From an uncultured Collinsella sp. (lineage in GTDB: Bacteria; Actinomycetota; Coriobacteriia; Coriobacteriales; Coriobacteriaceae), in the NCBI GenBank assembly GCA_958403385.1, contig CATXXC010000006.1, forward strand, positions 1 to 64,000: a stretch of DNA of 64,000 nt. Direction: 5' to 3'. The position numbers and the translations under genes are program-made. Below the pieces are notes generated by a model. It saw only the letters and a list, made by a program, of their open reading frames with translations. It had not been told where the DNA came from and did no database searches. Below are positions 24,763 to 33,287 of this stretch, one piece after another. The first letter of the stretch is position 1. Each line of letters begins with the position of its first letter.

Positions 24763-25521
24763 GTGCTCAAAGCAGTCGTTTTCGATATGGACGAGACGCT
24801 TCTTAGCATCAACCTCAATGCGTTCATCCTTCGCTATTTTAAGGATGTCTCATCGATGCTCGCGGATATCGGGCGCCGCAGCCGCGGTGGCACGATGGCA
24901 CGCCTCGGCACCATCCTGGTCGACCTCAACGCCAATCGCCGCAGCGGCACGGACAATCGCACCAATCTTGAGTTTTACCGCACCGAGGTCGAGCGCCGAT
25001 GCGGCATCTGCCTCTCCGATCCCATCATCTACGAGGCGTTTACCTACTACGAGCGCGTAGTTCTTCCGTACAAGAACGACGATATCATTAACGCCCACGC
25101 CATGCCGGGCGCACACGCCGCGCTCCAGGCCGTACAGGACGCAGGGCTGCGTTGCGCGCTCTTTACCAACCCCAGCTTTCCCCAGGGGGCCATCGAGTGC
25201 CGCATGGGTTGGGGCGACCTGGCTGACGCTCCCTTTGAGCTCGTCACGCACATGGGAAACGCCACCCGCTGCAAGCCCGATGCCACCTACTATCTAGAGC
25301 AGCTTCAGGTGATGGGGCTCGAGCCGCACGAGGTCCTTATGGTGGGTAACGATCCCAAACGCGACTTCCCCAACCCTGCCTGCGGCATCCAAACCGCCTT
25401 TGTGGGCCAGGGCAAGCCCAGCCGAGCCACCTGGCGCGGAACCATGGAAGACTTCGCCCGCGACTTTAACGCCGTAGTAGAAGCCTTCTACGAACACCAA
25501 GTAGCCGACGAACTGTCTTAA
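24763..25521 (+). CDS. HAD superfamily hydrolase
   Basis: This is a 252-residue phosphatase-like protein. Motif I is VVFDMDETLL at residue 6, motif II is CALFTNPSFP (about 125), and motifs III/IV are KPDATYYLEQ and VLMVGNDPKRDF. The insertion after motif I makes an alpha-helical cap of the C1 type. The substrate is unknown. I chose the GTG at 24763 because GAGAAAGGTG lies just upstream and motif I then sits at the usual distance; an ATG at 24592 would add an unlike N-terminus. It converges on the cysteine desulfidase gene with overlapping stop codons. Confidence 0.82.
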   Translation: MLKAVVFDMDETLLSINLNAFILRYFKDVSSMLADIGRRSRGGTMARLGTILVDLNANRRSGTDNRTNLEFYRTEVERRCGICLSDPIIYEAFTYYERVVLPYKNDDIINAHAMPGAHAALQAVQDAGLRCALFTNPSFPQGAIECRMGWGDLADAPFELVTHMGNATRCKPDATYYLEQLQVMGLEPHEVLMVGNDPKRDFPNPACGIQTAFVGQGKPSRATWRGTMEDFARDFNAVVEAFYEHQVADELS

Positions 25522-26837
25522 CAGACCTGGGTTTTGCCGATCATGATGTTGAGGATCTCGACGTCGGTGTCCTTCATGCCCACGCGGCCTACGTAGCCCA
25601 TACTGGCGATCGTCTGCTCAACGGTATCTTGGATCAGGCCCTCGCCGGCGCGGAAGCCGCGGCCTTGCATGGCCATATCGTGGCCCAGAATCGCCGCATC
25701 GACGGCAGCCGAGATCTTGGCGGCACAGCTCGCCTTGGCGCCGTCGCACACGATGCCGCCCACGTTGCCAAGCGTATTCGACACCGTCGCGCCAATCTGT
25801 TCGCGCGTGCCACCGCACAGCCAGGTAATCGCAGCGCCGGCGCCGCACGCAGCGCAAATAGCACCGCAAAACGCCGAGAGCGCACCAATATAGCTCTTGA
25901 TATGCACGGCGATAAGATCGGACAGCATCACGGCGCGCACCAGGCGCTCGTGGTCGCAACGCAGGTACTCGGCATACTCCATGACGGGCAATGCGCAGGT
26001 AATGCCCTGATTGCCCGAGCCGCACACAATGGCGACCGGCAGCGCGCAACCGTTCATGCGGGCGTCGGACCCGGCGGCCGCACGGGCACGGGCGCGGCAG
26101 GCGACGTCATCGGCACGAGCACCCAGCAGCGTACGGCCCACCTCGGCGCCCCAAGCGTGCGCGAGGCCCTCAGCACTGATCGCGCCATTCAGCTCAATCT
26201 GACGCTCAACGGCAGCGCGGGCGTCCTCAATGTCACCGTCCTCGATAAAGTCGATGATGGCCTCGATCGACATGGGCGTGTCGGCGTTATCTGCCGCACG
26301 CTCGGCCATAACGCGCTCGGCGCAGGCGGCGCACTCCCCCGCCGACTTACCGCATACCGGAATACCGTCGAGCGTATGGCACGTGACATTAGTGTGGTGA
26401 TCGGTAATCTCGACGACCGCGGTATGGCCCCCGGCTGTGGCAGTCACCTTGATGTAGAGGTTGGGCACACCCTCGACAAGCGACACATCGCAGTAGTCCG
26501 CATCGGCAAGCAGCTCGGCCACGCGGGCGCGGTCCGCGTCATCGACGCTCTCGAGCACCTCGAGCGCGCTCTTGGCGTCGCCGCCCACGGCACCCAGCAC
26601 GGCCGCGGCTTCAATACCATGCATTCCGCCCGAGTTGGGCACGGTCACGCTCTTGACGTTCTTGATGATGTTGCCCGAGCAGGCAACATCCATATGATCG
26701 GGCTCGCAACCGAGCGTCTGGCTCGCCAGCGCCGCTGCATAGGCAACGGCAATGGGCTCGGTGCAGCCGAGTGCACAGACAAGTTCGCGGTTCAAAACAT
26801 CGCAAAACGCGGCATCACGGATGGAATCGGTAGGCAT
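25518..26837 (-). CDS. L-cysteine desulfidase family protein (UPF0597, YhaM/CyuA-like)
   Basis: This is a 439-residue protein of the cysteine desulfidase family, which breaks cysteine into pyruvate, ammonia and sulfide using an oxygen-sensitive [4Fe-4S] cluster. Motifs seen are ELVCALGCTEPIAVAYAAA, CSGNIIKNVKSVTVPNSGG, NGCALPVAIVCGSGNQGIT and GIVCDGAKASCAAKI; their cysteines include the likely cluster ligands. The ATG at 26837 has AGGAG six bases upstream. A short TTG ORF at 26815-26874 overlaps its start. Serine dehydratase activity is an alternative. The stop overlaps that of the HAD gene. Confidence 0.88.
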   Translation of the reverse strand: MPTDSIRDAAFCDVLNRELVCALGCTEPIAVAYAAALASQTLGCEPDHMDVACSGNIIKNVKSVTVPNSGGMHGIEAAAVLGAVGGDAKSALEVLESVDDADRARVAELLADADYCDVSLVEGVPNLYIKVTATAGGHTAVVEITDHHTNVTCHTLDGIPVCGKSAGECAACAERVMAERAADNADTPMSIEAIIDFIEDGDIEDARAAVERQIELNGAISAEGLAHAWGAEVGRTLLGARADDVACRARARAAAGSDARMNGCALPVAIVCGSGNQGITCALPVMEYAEYLRCDHERLVRAVMLSDLIAVHIKSYIGALSAFCGAICAACGAGAAITWLCGGTREQIGATVSNTLGNVGGIVCDGAKASCAAKISAAVDAAILGHDMAMQGRGFRAGEGLIQDTVEQTIASMGYVGRVGMKDTDVEILNIMIGKTQVC

Positions 26838-26874
26838 AGGTATCTCCTGCTTGCATAACGGGCTGGGCTCTCAA
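26815..26874 (-). CDS. Possible 19-residue upstream ORF overlapping the cysteine desulfidase start
   Basis: AAAGGAGG, a perfect ribosome site, lies about nine bases before a TTG at 26874 opening 19 codons that run over the ATG at 26837 in another frame and stop at 26815. No better use for that site is seen. Coding potential is untested. Confidence 0.3.
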   Translation of the reverse strand: MRAQPVMQAGDTYAYRFHP

Positions 26875-27108
26875 AAAAGTTACCTCCTTTATTTGATAAC
26901 AATGCATCAAAAACCGCAACCATGGTTCCGGCGGACGGCACCCAAGCACAAACTGACAGCATTCATTCATGAGAAGCCGGTCTTGTTGCCCGCTAAAGCG
27001 TTTGACCAAAAAACGCCCGAGCGTTTACGCAAAAGTCGCGCTATCATGCAGTCGAACGCGGTAAACACCTTTAGCATTTGCGCCGCACAGACCAGAGAGG
27101 AACCATCC

Positions 27109-27576
27109 ATGAAGATCGGTATCGGTAACGACCACGCCGCCGTCGAGCTCAAGAACATCATCTCCGAGCACCTGAAGGAGCGCGGCTGCGAGGTCGTGAA
27201 CTTTGGCACCGACACCTCCGAGAGCTTTGACTACCCCATCGCCGGCTACAAGGTTGGTAAGGCCGTTGCCAACGGCGAAGTCGACCTGGGCATCCTGATC
27301 TGCGGCACCGGCGTCGGGATTAGCCTGGCTGCCAACAAGGTCGAGGGCGTACGCGCCGTCGTGTGCTCCGAGCCCTTCAGCGCCAAGCTCTCCCGCATGC
27401 ACAACAACACCAACGTGCTCGCCTTTGGCGCCCGCGTCGTGGGCTCCGAGCTCGCCAAGATGATTGTCGACGAGTGGCTCGACGCCGAGTTTGAGGGCGG
27501 CCGCCACGAGCGTCGCGTCAATCTCCTCAACGAGATCGACCAGACGCGCGGCCTTAAGATCGTCGACGAAGCCTAA
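27109..27576 (+). CDS. rpiB: Ribose-5-phosphate isomerase B
   Basis: This is a 155-residue RpiB/LacAB sugar isomerase interconverting ribose 5-phosphate and ribulose 5-phosphate. It begins MKIGIGNDHAAVELKNIIS (Asp/His substrate site) and has the anion hole and catalytic Cys in GILICGTGVGISLAANKVEGVRA (about residues 60-80) and ARMHN-like SRMHNNTNVLAFGARVVG. Length is normal. The ATG at 27109 has AGAGAGG upstream. It is divergent from the cysteine desulfidase gene and closed by the hairpin at 27603-27650. Confidence 0.93.
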   Translation: MKIGIGNDHAAVELKNIISEHLKERGCEVVNFGTDTSESFDYPIAGYKVGKAVANGEVDLGILICGTGVGISLAANKVEGVRAVVCSEPFSAKLSRMHNNTNVLAFGARVVGSELAKMIVDEWLDAEFEGGRHERRVNLLNEIDQTRGLKIVDEA

Positions 27577-27602
27577 ACCACTCAGCGCCACAAGCTAACA
27601 GC

Positions 27603-27650
27603 AGGGGCCCGCTCGGAACACATGTCCGAGCGGGCCCCTTCATAGATTTT
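27603..27650 (+). terminator. Rho-independent terminator after rpiB
   Basis: GGGGCCCGCTCGGA pairs with TCCGAGCGGGCCCC across a short loop; the T tract (TTCATAGATTTT) is interrupted. Confidence 0.8.
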
Positions 27651-27654
27651 GGAA

Positions 27655-27690
27655 TAAAAAGGGCGCCGCGGATGGAGTTCCGCGGCGCCC
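27655..27690 (-). terminator. Rho-independent terminator after ndk
   Basis: On the minus strand GGGCGCCGCGGAA pairs with CCGCGGCGCCC and is followed by TTTTTATT. Confidence 0.9.
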
Positions 27691-27728
27691 AAGCCACACG
27701 CTAACAGCTTTAAGGAGTCAAAGCTGGT

Positions 27729-28133
27729 TTAGCCAAAGAAGCGCTTGATCTCGATCTCGGCGTTCTCCAGGCAGTCGGAGCCGTGAATCACGTTAGCGTT
27801 GACATCGACAGCGAAGTCGCCGCGAATGGTGCCGGGGGCAGCATCAAGCGGGTTGGTAGCGCCCATAAGGGTGCGCATCTTGGAGACAGCGGAGAGACCG
27901 GAAACGACCATCTTGACGACCGGACCGCTCGTCATAAAGTCGCAGAGACCGCCAAAGAAGGGCTTGTCGGCCAGATGGGCGTAGTGCTCCTCGACGGTAG
28001 CGCGCTCGAGCGTGGTCATCTCCATGCGCTCGATAACAAGACCGCTGCGCTCAATGCGAGCAACAATCTCGCCGATTTTGTGATCGCGCACGGCGTCGGG
28101 CTTAATCATGATGAAGGTCTTCTCGATAGCCAT
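27729..28133 (-). CDS. ndk: Nucleoside diphosphate kinase
   Basis: This is a 134-residue enzyme equalising nucleoside triphosphate pools. It starts with KTFIMIKPDAVRDHKIGEI and has the phosphorylated histidine in NVIHGSDCLENAEIEIKRFF (about residue 116). GATNPLDAAPGTIRGDF is the nucleotide-site loop. Family members usually read GSDS; here Cys replaces that Ser. The ATG at 28133 has GAAAGG upstream. Confidence 0.95.
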   Translation of the reverse strand: MAIEKTFIMIKPDAVRDHKIGEIVARIERSGLVIERMEMTTLERATVEEHYAHLADKPFFGGLCDFMTSGPVVKMVVSGLSAVSKMRTLMGATNPLDAAPGTIRGDFAVDVNANVIHGSDCLENAEIEIKRFFG

Positions 28134-28519
28134 AAAAGTAGCCTTTCAAGTAGGTTCGCGCGTGCCCAAGTCCCATTCCGGCACCCGCCTGGACTGCATC
28201 GTAACAGAGTTTTAGCTGCAGTTAAACAAAAAGCTGTTTATTGAAACGTTGCAATTTATTGAAGCGTTCCATATGTGTCACTTCTGTTTCGAAGCCCGAT
28301 TAGAGTACCATCCGACTGCCCATCAACCGCATCGAGCAGAGCAGACGGTCGGTTGCCGCCCGCGAACGTACCCCCTTCACAACCTGCCCAAAGGTCCTAC
28401 AGAACTTCTCGACAAGCCCCTCCCCCATAGCAACAAAATACGGGCGCCCACATCAGCAGACGCCCGTAAAGCAAAAAACGATTCCTCAATAAATGGACAA
28501 TACGGCTTCAGCCAAACCT
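28134..28519. other. Intergenic region between ndk and argH
   Basis: I see no supported coding frame. The right end holds the argH terminator at 28432-28468. The left part is AT-rich (around 28205-28260) and should hold the ndk promoter on the minus strand, but no clean hexamer pair stands out. Confidence 0.4.
28432..28468 (-). terminator. Rho-independent terminator after argH
   Basis: On the minus strand ACGGGCG pairs with CGCCCGT around an 18-base loop and is followed by ATTTTGTT. Confidence 0.75.
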
Positions 28520-29950
28520 CTACTTTGCCCCGTGGCCCATCTCGACGACCTTAGTCAGCGATCCAAACACGCCCTCGTCGGCCACGAGCTGCGCCTTGGC
28601 ACGCTGCAGCTGCACGGCAACGGCGGCAGGGGCGGTGCCGCCCTCGGTCGTGCGCGCGGCGACAATCGACGGGATGTCGAGCGCCTCGGTAATGTCGCGC
28701 TCAAAGAGCGGGCTTGCCTCCTGGAACACCTCAAACGGCAGGTCCTCAAGATTGCAGCCACGCTTCTCACACATCAGGACCAGATGGCCCACCACGGCAT
28801 GTGCCTCGCGGAACGGCAGACCACGCTTAGCCAGGTAATCGGCAACATCGGTGGCGGCAAGGTGCCCCACGCCGCACTCGCGCGCCATGGCATCCTCGTT
28901 GACGGTCCAAGTCGAAATCATACCGGCCATAACCGACAGGCACTGCATGAGCGTATGGGCGGTATCGAGCGCGCCCTCCTTGTCCTCCTGCAAGTCCTTG
29001 TTATAAGCAAGCGGCAGGCCCTTCATGGTCACGAGCAGCTGCACCAGGTTGCCATACACACGGCCGCTCTTGCCGCGGATAAGCTCGGCAAAGTCGGGAT
29101 TCTTCTTCTGCGGCATGATGGACGAGCCAGTGGAGTACGAGTCGGAAAGCGTGATAAAGCCAAATTCGGAGCTCGACCACAGCACGATCTCCTCGGAAAG
29201 ACGCGACAGGTGCATGGCCATGACGGAGCCGGCGTAATGCAGATCGAGCAGGAAATCACGGTCGGAAACAGCATCGAGTGAGTTAGGAATCACGCCCGCA
29301 AAGCCAAGTTCGGCAGCCGTCATCTGGCGATCGAGCGGATAGCTCGTACCGGCAAGCGCGGCAGCACCCAGCGGGCAGTTGTCGGCGGCATCAAAGGCGG
29401 CCTTCAAGCGTGTAAAGTCGCGCGCGAACATCCAGGAATACGCCAGCAGATGATGCGAGAGCAGCACGGGCTGAGCGTGCTGCATATGCGTGTAACCCGG
29501 CAGAATCACCTTGTCGTACTTCTTAGCCGCATCCACCAGCACATGACGCAGCCCAAGATTGGCCTCCATGAGCTCCTTGGCAAGCGCCTTGACGCCCAGG
29601 CGCGTATCGGTCGCCACCTGGTCGTTGCGCGAACGCCCGGTATGCAAGCGCTTACCGGCCTCGCCGATGCGGCGCGTCAGTTCGCTCTCTATGGACATAT
29701 GAATGTCCTCGTCGTTGATATCGAAGGTGAAGTTGCCGGCATCGATATCCTGCTCGATTCCGGTCAGGCCCTTGGCAATCGCCTGCTCGTCCTCGGCACT
29801 GACGATGCCCTGGGCCGCCAGCATCTTGGCATGCGCCTTAGAGCCGGCGATATCCTGCTTATAGAGATGTTTGTCGACCGGCAGCGACGCGCCAAACTCC
29901 TGCGTGACCTCGGCCACGCCCGCCTCAAAACGACCGCCCCAAAGAGCCAT
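28520..29950 (-). CDS. argH: Argininosuccinate lyase
   Basis: This is a 476-residue enzyme for the last step of arginine synthesis, splitting argininosuccinate into arginine and fumarate. It starts ALWGGRFEAGVAEVTQEFGASL and has HTGRSRNDQVATDTRL (about residue 110), the His acid in GYTHMQHAQPV, and the flexible signature loop TGSSIMPQKKNPDFAELIRGK (about residue 280). The ATG at 29950 has AAAGGGG upstream. It follows argG after about 520 bases that contain a hairpin and a 56-codon ORF, so it may be transcribed partly on its own. Confidence 0.95.
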   Translation of the reverse strand: MALWGGRFEAGVAEVTQEFGASLPVDKHLYKQDIAGSKAHAKMLAAQGIVSAEDEQAIAKGLTGIEQDIDAGNFTFDINDEDIHMSIESELTRRIGEAGKRLHTGRSRNDQVATDTRLGVKALAKELMEANLGLRHVLVDAAKKYDKVILPGYTHMQHAQPVLLSHHLLAYSWMFARDFTRLKAAFDAADNCPLGAAALAGTSYPLDRQMTAAELGFAGVIPNSLDAVSDRDFLLDLHYAGSVMAMHLSRLSEEIVLWSSSEFGFITLSDSYSTGSSIMPQKKNPDFAELIRGKSGRVYGNLVQLLVTMKGLPLAYNKDLQEDKEGALDTAHTLMQCLSVMAGMISTWTVNEDAMARECGVGHLAATDVADYLAKRGLPFREAHAVVGHLVLMCEKRGCNLEDLPFEVFQEASPLFERDITEALDIPSIVAARTTEGGTAPAAVAVQLQRAKAQLVADEGVFGSLTKVVEMGHGAK

Positions 29951-30068
29951 GGAACCGTCCCCTTTCTCCAAATACCAAAACAAGCGCCCTAAGCAATGCG
30001 CCATGTCGCTAAAGCGATTTTTCAACCGCTAGTTTTACATATTCCCCACCGTGCGCGGGGCCATGTAG

Positions 30069-30239
30069 CTAATTTGCAAAGAAGTGACGCACCAGGCACT
30101 TGGCGCCCAACGTCTCCCTCCGGATGTTGCCCTGCGAGCCATCGACCCAGGCCTTCAGGCTCATGGGAACGTCCTCGACCCTTGCAGCATCGAACTCGGG
30201 CGCGAGGGCAAGTAAAGCATGCGCGATAGCATTGAACAT
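30069..30239 (-). CDS. Unrecognised 56-residue protein between argG and argH
   Basis: An ATG at 30239 follows GAGGAG at nine bases and opens 56 codons to a TAG (30071-30069). The product starts MFNAIAHALLALAPEFDAAR and ends GAKCLVRHFFAN; the codons lean to G/C endings like the neighbours. I recognise no family and no signal peptide. A TATATATA tract lies 15 bases before the ribosome site. It may be a real small gene within the arginine cluster or a remnant. Confidence 0.5.
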   Translation of the reverse strand: MFNAIAHALLALAPEFDAARVEDVPMSLKAWVDGSQGNIRRETLGAKCLVRHFFAN

Positions 30240-30289
30240 AATGGATACTCCTCATATATATAGGCGCAGAGCCGCCAAATTGATAGAAG

Positions 30290-30319
30290 GAGCCCCGCCG
30301 GACAACCCCGGCGGGGCTC
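30290..30319 (-). terminator. Hairpin after argG, possible terminator
   Basis: GAGCCCCGCCGG and CCGGCGGGGCTC form a perfect 12-bp stem with a 6-base loop. The following minus-strand bases, CTTCTATCAATTT, are only partly T-rich, so termination may be incomplete. The rest of 29951-30473 holds only the 56-codon ORF. Confidence 0.55.
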
Positions 30320-30473
30320 GGACTCAGCCGCAGACGCGGCGTCATATATGCGGGCGGAACGTAGGGGCCACCGATGTTAAGAAGTGTCAGCAAGCATAAC
30401 GAAAGGTAGGGACCCCGTGCGCCCGTTATGTATCACGCGGATGGGCCGCGCGGATACCAAAGGGAAGGAGGCG

Positions 30474-31700
30474 CTAGGCCTGGGCGGCGGCGGAGCTGGG
30501 ACCCTGGACCTTTGCCCACGTCTTGAGCGACAGCGTATCGATCTCGATAAAGCCGGCGCTGGCCTTCTCGTCAAACGTGGTGTCGCGGTCGTAGGTAGCC
30601 AGACCGTAGTCGTAGAGGCTGAAGGGGCTCTTGCGGCCGACGACATGGCAGTTGCCCTTAAAGAACTTCAGGCGGACGGTGCCGGTCACGAACTTCTGGG
30701 TATCGGCCATAAAGGCATCGAGCGCGTTCTTGAGCGGACTGTACCACTGGCCGTTGTACACGGCGGTGGCCCAATCCTGCTCGAGCTTGATCTTGGTCTT
30801 GAGCAGGTCGCCCTCGACGCAGATGTCCTCGAGCGCCTTGTGGGCGGTGATGAGCGTCAGGGCGCCGGGAACCTCGTAGCACTCGCGGCTCTTGAGGCCC
30901 ACCAGACGATCCTCGACCAGATCGAGACGGCCAAAGCCGTTGTCGCCGGAAATCTTGTTGAGGGCGATGACGATCTCGGAGAGCTTCATCTTCTTACCGT
31001 CGACGGCGACGGGCTTGCCGGCCTCAAACTCAATCTCGGTGTAGGTCGGGGTGTCGGGCGTGTCCTCGGGATTCTTGGTCATAACCCAAGCGTCGTCGAG
31101 CGGCTCGTTCCAGGGATCCTCCAGGTGGCCGCACTCGATGGCGCGACCCCAAAGGTTGTCGTCGATGGAGTAGGGGTTGTCGTTGGCACCCTCGGGAACC
31201 GGCACGTTGTGAGCATGGGCGTAGGCGACCTCGTCGGGACGACACTTCAGATCCCACTCGCGAACCGGGGCGATAACCTTGAGCTCGGGGTCGAGGGCCT
31301 TGACGGCAGCCTCAAAACGGACCTGGTCGTTACCCTTGCCGGTGCAGCCGTGGGCGACGTAGGTCGCGCCAAACTCGTGGGCGACCTCAACAAGCTTCTT
31401 GGCAAGCAGCGGGCGAGACAGGGCGGAGAGCAGCGGGTACTTGTTCTCGTACATGGAGTTTGCGGCGATGGCCTTAGTCAGGAACTCATCGGAGAACTCG
31501 TCGCGCAGGTCGAGCACCTGGCAATCGAGAACGCCCAAGTCGAGTGCCTTCTGCTTCTTGGCATCCAGTCCGGTCTCCTCCTGGCCCACGTTGCCGCAGA
31601 CGCAAACGACATCGAGATTCTTCTCGTCCTGGAGCCACTTGACACATACGGATGTATCAAGACCACCGGAATATGCGAGAACGACTTTTTCCTTGCTCAT
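30474..31700 (-). CDS. argG: Argininosuccinate synthase
   Basis: This is a 408-residue enzyme joining citrulline and aspartate with ATP. It begins MSKEKVVLAYSGGLDTSVC (ATP pyrophosphatase P-loop) and has VAHGCTGKGNDQVRFE (about residue 118) and the citrulline/aspartate-binding region NKISGDNGFGRLDLVEDRLVGLKSRECYE (about 245-275). The ATG at 31700 has GAAAGG upstream. Its leader (31701-31980) encodes an Arg-rich peptide followed by alternative hairpins, indicating attenuation by arginine supply. argH follows. Confidence 0.95.
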   Translation of the reverse strand: MSKEKVVLAYSGGLDTSVCVKWLQDEKNLDVVCVCGNVGQEETGLDAKKQKALDLGVLDCQVLDLRDEFSDEFLTKAIAANSMYENKYPLLSALSRPLLAKKLVEVAHEFGATYVAHGCTGKGNDQVRFEAAVKALDPELKVIAPVREWDLKCRPDEVAYAHAHNVPVPEGANDNPYSIDDNLWGRAIECGHLEDPWNEPLDDAWVMTKNPEDTPDTPTYTEIEFEAGKPVAVDGKKMKLSEIVIALNKISGDNGFGRLDLVEDRLVGLKSRECYEVPGALTLITAHKALEDICVEGDLLKTKIKLEQDWATAVYNGQWYSPLKNALDAFMADTQKFVTGTVRLKFFKGNCHVVGRKSPFSLYDYGLATYDRDTTFDEKASAGFIEIDTLSLKTWAKVQGPSSAAAQA

Positions 31701-31792
31701 GGCTGTTTCCTTTCGCCCTTGGTAGCTAGTTAGAACATCGGTCAGTTGCAAGTCACCTTGAGGTCGAATACCGTGCAATATCAGGTTAAATA

Positions 31793-31875
31793 GCAAAAAT
31801 CAGCACATACATGCCCTAGAAACATGCAGCAATGTCGTGCTAAAACCCAACGACCTCAAAATGACTCTGTTGAGG
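31793..31875 (-). promoter_or_regulatory. Putative arginine attenuator of argG (alternative hairpins)
   Basis: On the minus strand, after the leader ORF, CCTCAA pairs with TTGAGG (31875-31854). Next, GTCGT pairs with ACGAC (31854-31834). The latter overlaps the left arm of a final stem AGCAC...GTGCT (31841-31802), with extra ACAT/ATGT pairing, followed by GATTTTTG. The last looks like a terminator that the GTCGT/ACGAC hairpin would exclude. By-eye folding only. Confidence 0.5.
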
Positions 31876-31905
31876 CAATTCGCCCCATGCGGACAGAGAC
31901 GATTG

Positions 31906-31980
31906 TTATCGTCGTCGGGAAATTGCGCGCTGGCGTCGGAGGGCATTGTCTGCAGTGGTGATGATCTGTACGAACTGCAT
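31906..31980 (-). CDS. Arg-rich leader peptide upstream of argG (24 residues)
   Basis: An ATG at 31980 lies six bases after AGGAG (in AAAGGAGAGG). The 24-codon frame ends in RRQRAISRRR then TAA: six of its last ten residues are Arg, and four of those codons are CGA, which is scarce in the surrounding genes. The terminal CGA triplet overlaps a small hairpin GACGAT/ATCGTC (31913-31898). This matches a ribosome-stalling leader that senses charged tRNA-Arg and controls argG. Confidence 0.6.
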   Translation of the reverse strand: MQFVQIITTADNALRRQRAISRRR

Positions 31981-32255
31981 CTGCCTCTCCTTTCACGTAT
32001 CGCCGGGCGCAATTCAAATATCGCAAACGGTACCTTTTCCTCGGTAAGCGGCTCTTTTGCCGTCGCCGTTTTCGATGTTCGCTATATTACGATAAAGTGC
32101 TCGCTGCACTATCGACAAATTCAAATTTCTGAAAAGTTTTTTCATTAGTTTGTGAATGGTGATGCAAAAACGCGCCAATCCTGCGAAAATACGCTCGATT
32201 ACATAGCAGAGGGTCATTACGCCCGAAACAATCTGGAAACGGAAAGGCGCATTTT
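31981..32255. other. Divergent regulatory region between the argG leader and the Cof-type gene
   Basis: No long coding frame is supported. AT-rich stretches at 32010-32030 and 32080-32150 probably hold the two divergent promoters; TATATT (32082-32087, plus) is the clearest -10-like box but lacks a matching -35. Confidence 0.3.
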
Positions 32256-33083
32256 ATGCAGACTTACGAATCAGACGCTAACATCGGCAACATTAAACTC
32301 ATCGCCGTCGACATGGACAAGACGCTGCTCACCGACGAGCGCGTGTTACCGCAGGGTCTTGATGAGCGCCTGGACAAGCTCGCCGACGCCGGCATCGTAT
32401 TCTGCCCCGCCAGCGGACGTCCCGCCCCCAAGCTCGAGGAGATGTTCGAGGGCATCAAGAACCGCCTCGCCTTTTGTCCCGACAACGGAGCGTGCGTGAT
32501 CTATCGCGGCAGCTATATCTATAAGAGCAATATCGACGTGGAACTGTACCAGCAGGTCTTGAGCCGCGCCTCTGAGGATCCTCGCGCTGTCCCCGTCCTG
32601 TGCTGCTTCGACGAGTTCTACGTGCTCGCGCGCGACCACCAATACCACGACGAGATCAGCGTCTACTACAACACGATCAACTACGTCGACAGCTTTGAGG
32701 GCATTGATATCGAGTCCAACAAAATCTCGGTCTTCTTCCCCGGCTACGACGCCGAGCCCGCATTCCGCGAGACTTATAGCCCCGAGTTCTCGGACAAGCT
32801 TTACGTCACCAACGCCGGGCGCGAGTGGATCGACTTTATGAACCTGGGCGTCGACAAGGGCGCCGGCGTCGCGCACCTGTGCGAGCACCTGGGCATCGAT
32901 ATTGCCGACGCCGCCGCCGTGGGCGATACCTACAACGATATTCCCATGCTGGAGCGCGTCGGCCACAGCTTTATCGTGGACAATGCCGAGGAGCACATGA
33001 ACGCGCATGCCAAGTGGCGTATTCCGAGCAACAACGACGGGGGCGTACTGACGCTCATCGACGCCATCTTGGCGGCTCGTTAA
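32256..33083 (+). CDS. HAD-superfamily phosphatase, Cof type
   Basis: This is a 275-residue protein with motif I AVDMDKTLLTDERVLP (about residue 15), motif II CPASGRPAP, a large C2-type cap (residues 85-190) and motif IV VGDTYNDIPMLERVGHSFIVDNA (about 228). Family members dephosphorylate sugar phosphates or FMN-like compounds; the substrate is not predictable. The ATG at 32256 has GGAAAGG upstream. Converges on polA. Confidence 0.88.
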   Translation: MQTYESDANIGNIKLIAVDMDKTLLTDERVLPQGLDERLDKLADAGIVFCPASGRPAPKLEEMFEGIKNRLAFCPDNGACVIYRGSYIYKSNIDVELYQQVLSRASEDPRAVPVLCCFDEFYVLARDHQYHDEISVYYNTINYVDSFEGIDIESNKISVFFPGYDAEPAFRETYSPEFSDKLYVTNAGREWIDFMNLGVDKGAGVAHLCEHLGIDIADAAAVGDTYNDIPMLERVGHSFIVDNAEEHMNAHAKWRIPSNNDGGVLTLIDAILAAR

Positions 33084-33094
33084 TCTATCTCGTC

Positions 33095-33220
33095 GCCATG
33101 CCCGGGGCCGGCCGTTTGATTTTTGCTCGGTCAGGTCCTGGGCTCGCTCGAAGGCCACATTAAGTGGCCTTCGGCTCGTGCGGAATCTACAAAAATCAAA
33201 CGGCCGGCCCCGGGCATGGC
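33095..33220. repeat. Long intergenic palindrome: perfect 31-bp arms with nested hairpin
   Basis: The arms at 33095-33125 and 33190-33220 are exact inverses (GCCATGCCCGGGGCCGGCCG...). The 64-base loop has its own hairpin, GAAGGCCAC-ATTAA-GTGGCCTTC. It lies between the convergent Cof-type and polA genes. A similar structure occurs at 46812-46919. Confidence 0.9.
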
Positions 33221-33287
33221 TACGTTGACTTGCTTGCCGCCTGGATGGCGTCTTGGCACCTAGATACTTGGCTGAATTTAATTGAAC

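Noticed and set aside
30022..30393. A 123-codon minus-strand frame between argG and argH
   Set aside because: It reads through the GC hairpin at 30290-30319 in a different frame from the 56-codon ORF, which has the better start.
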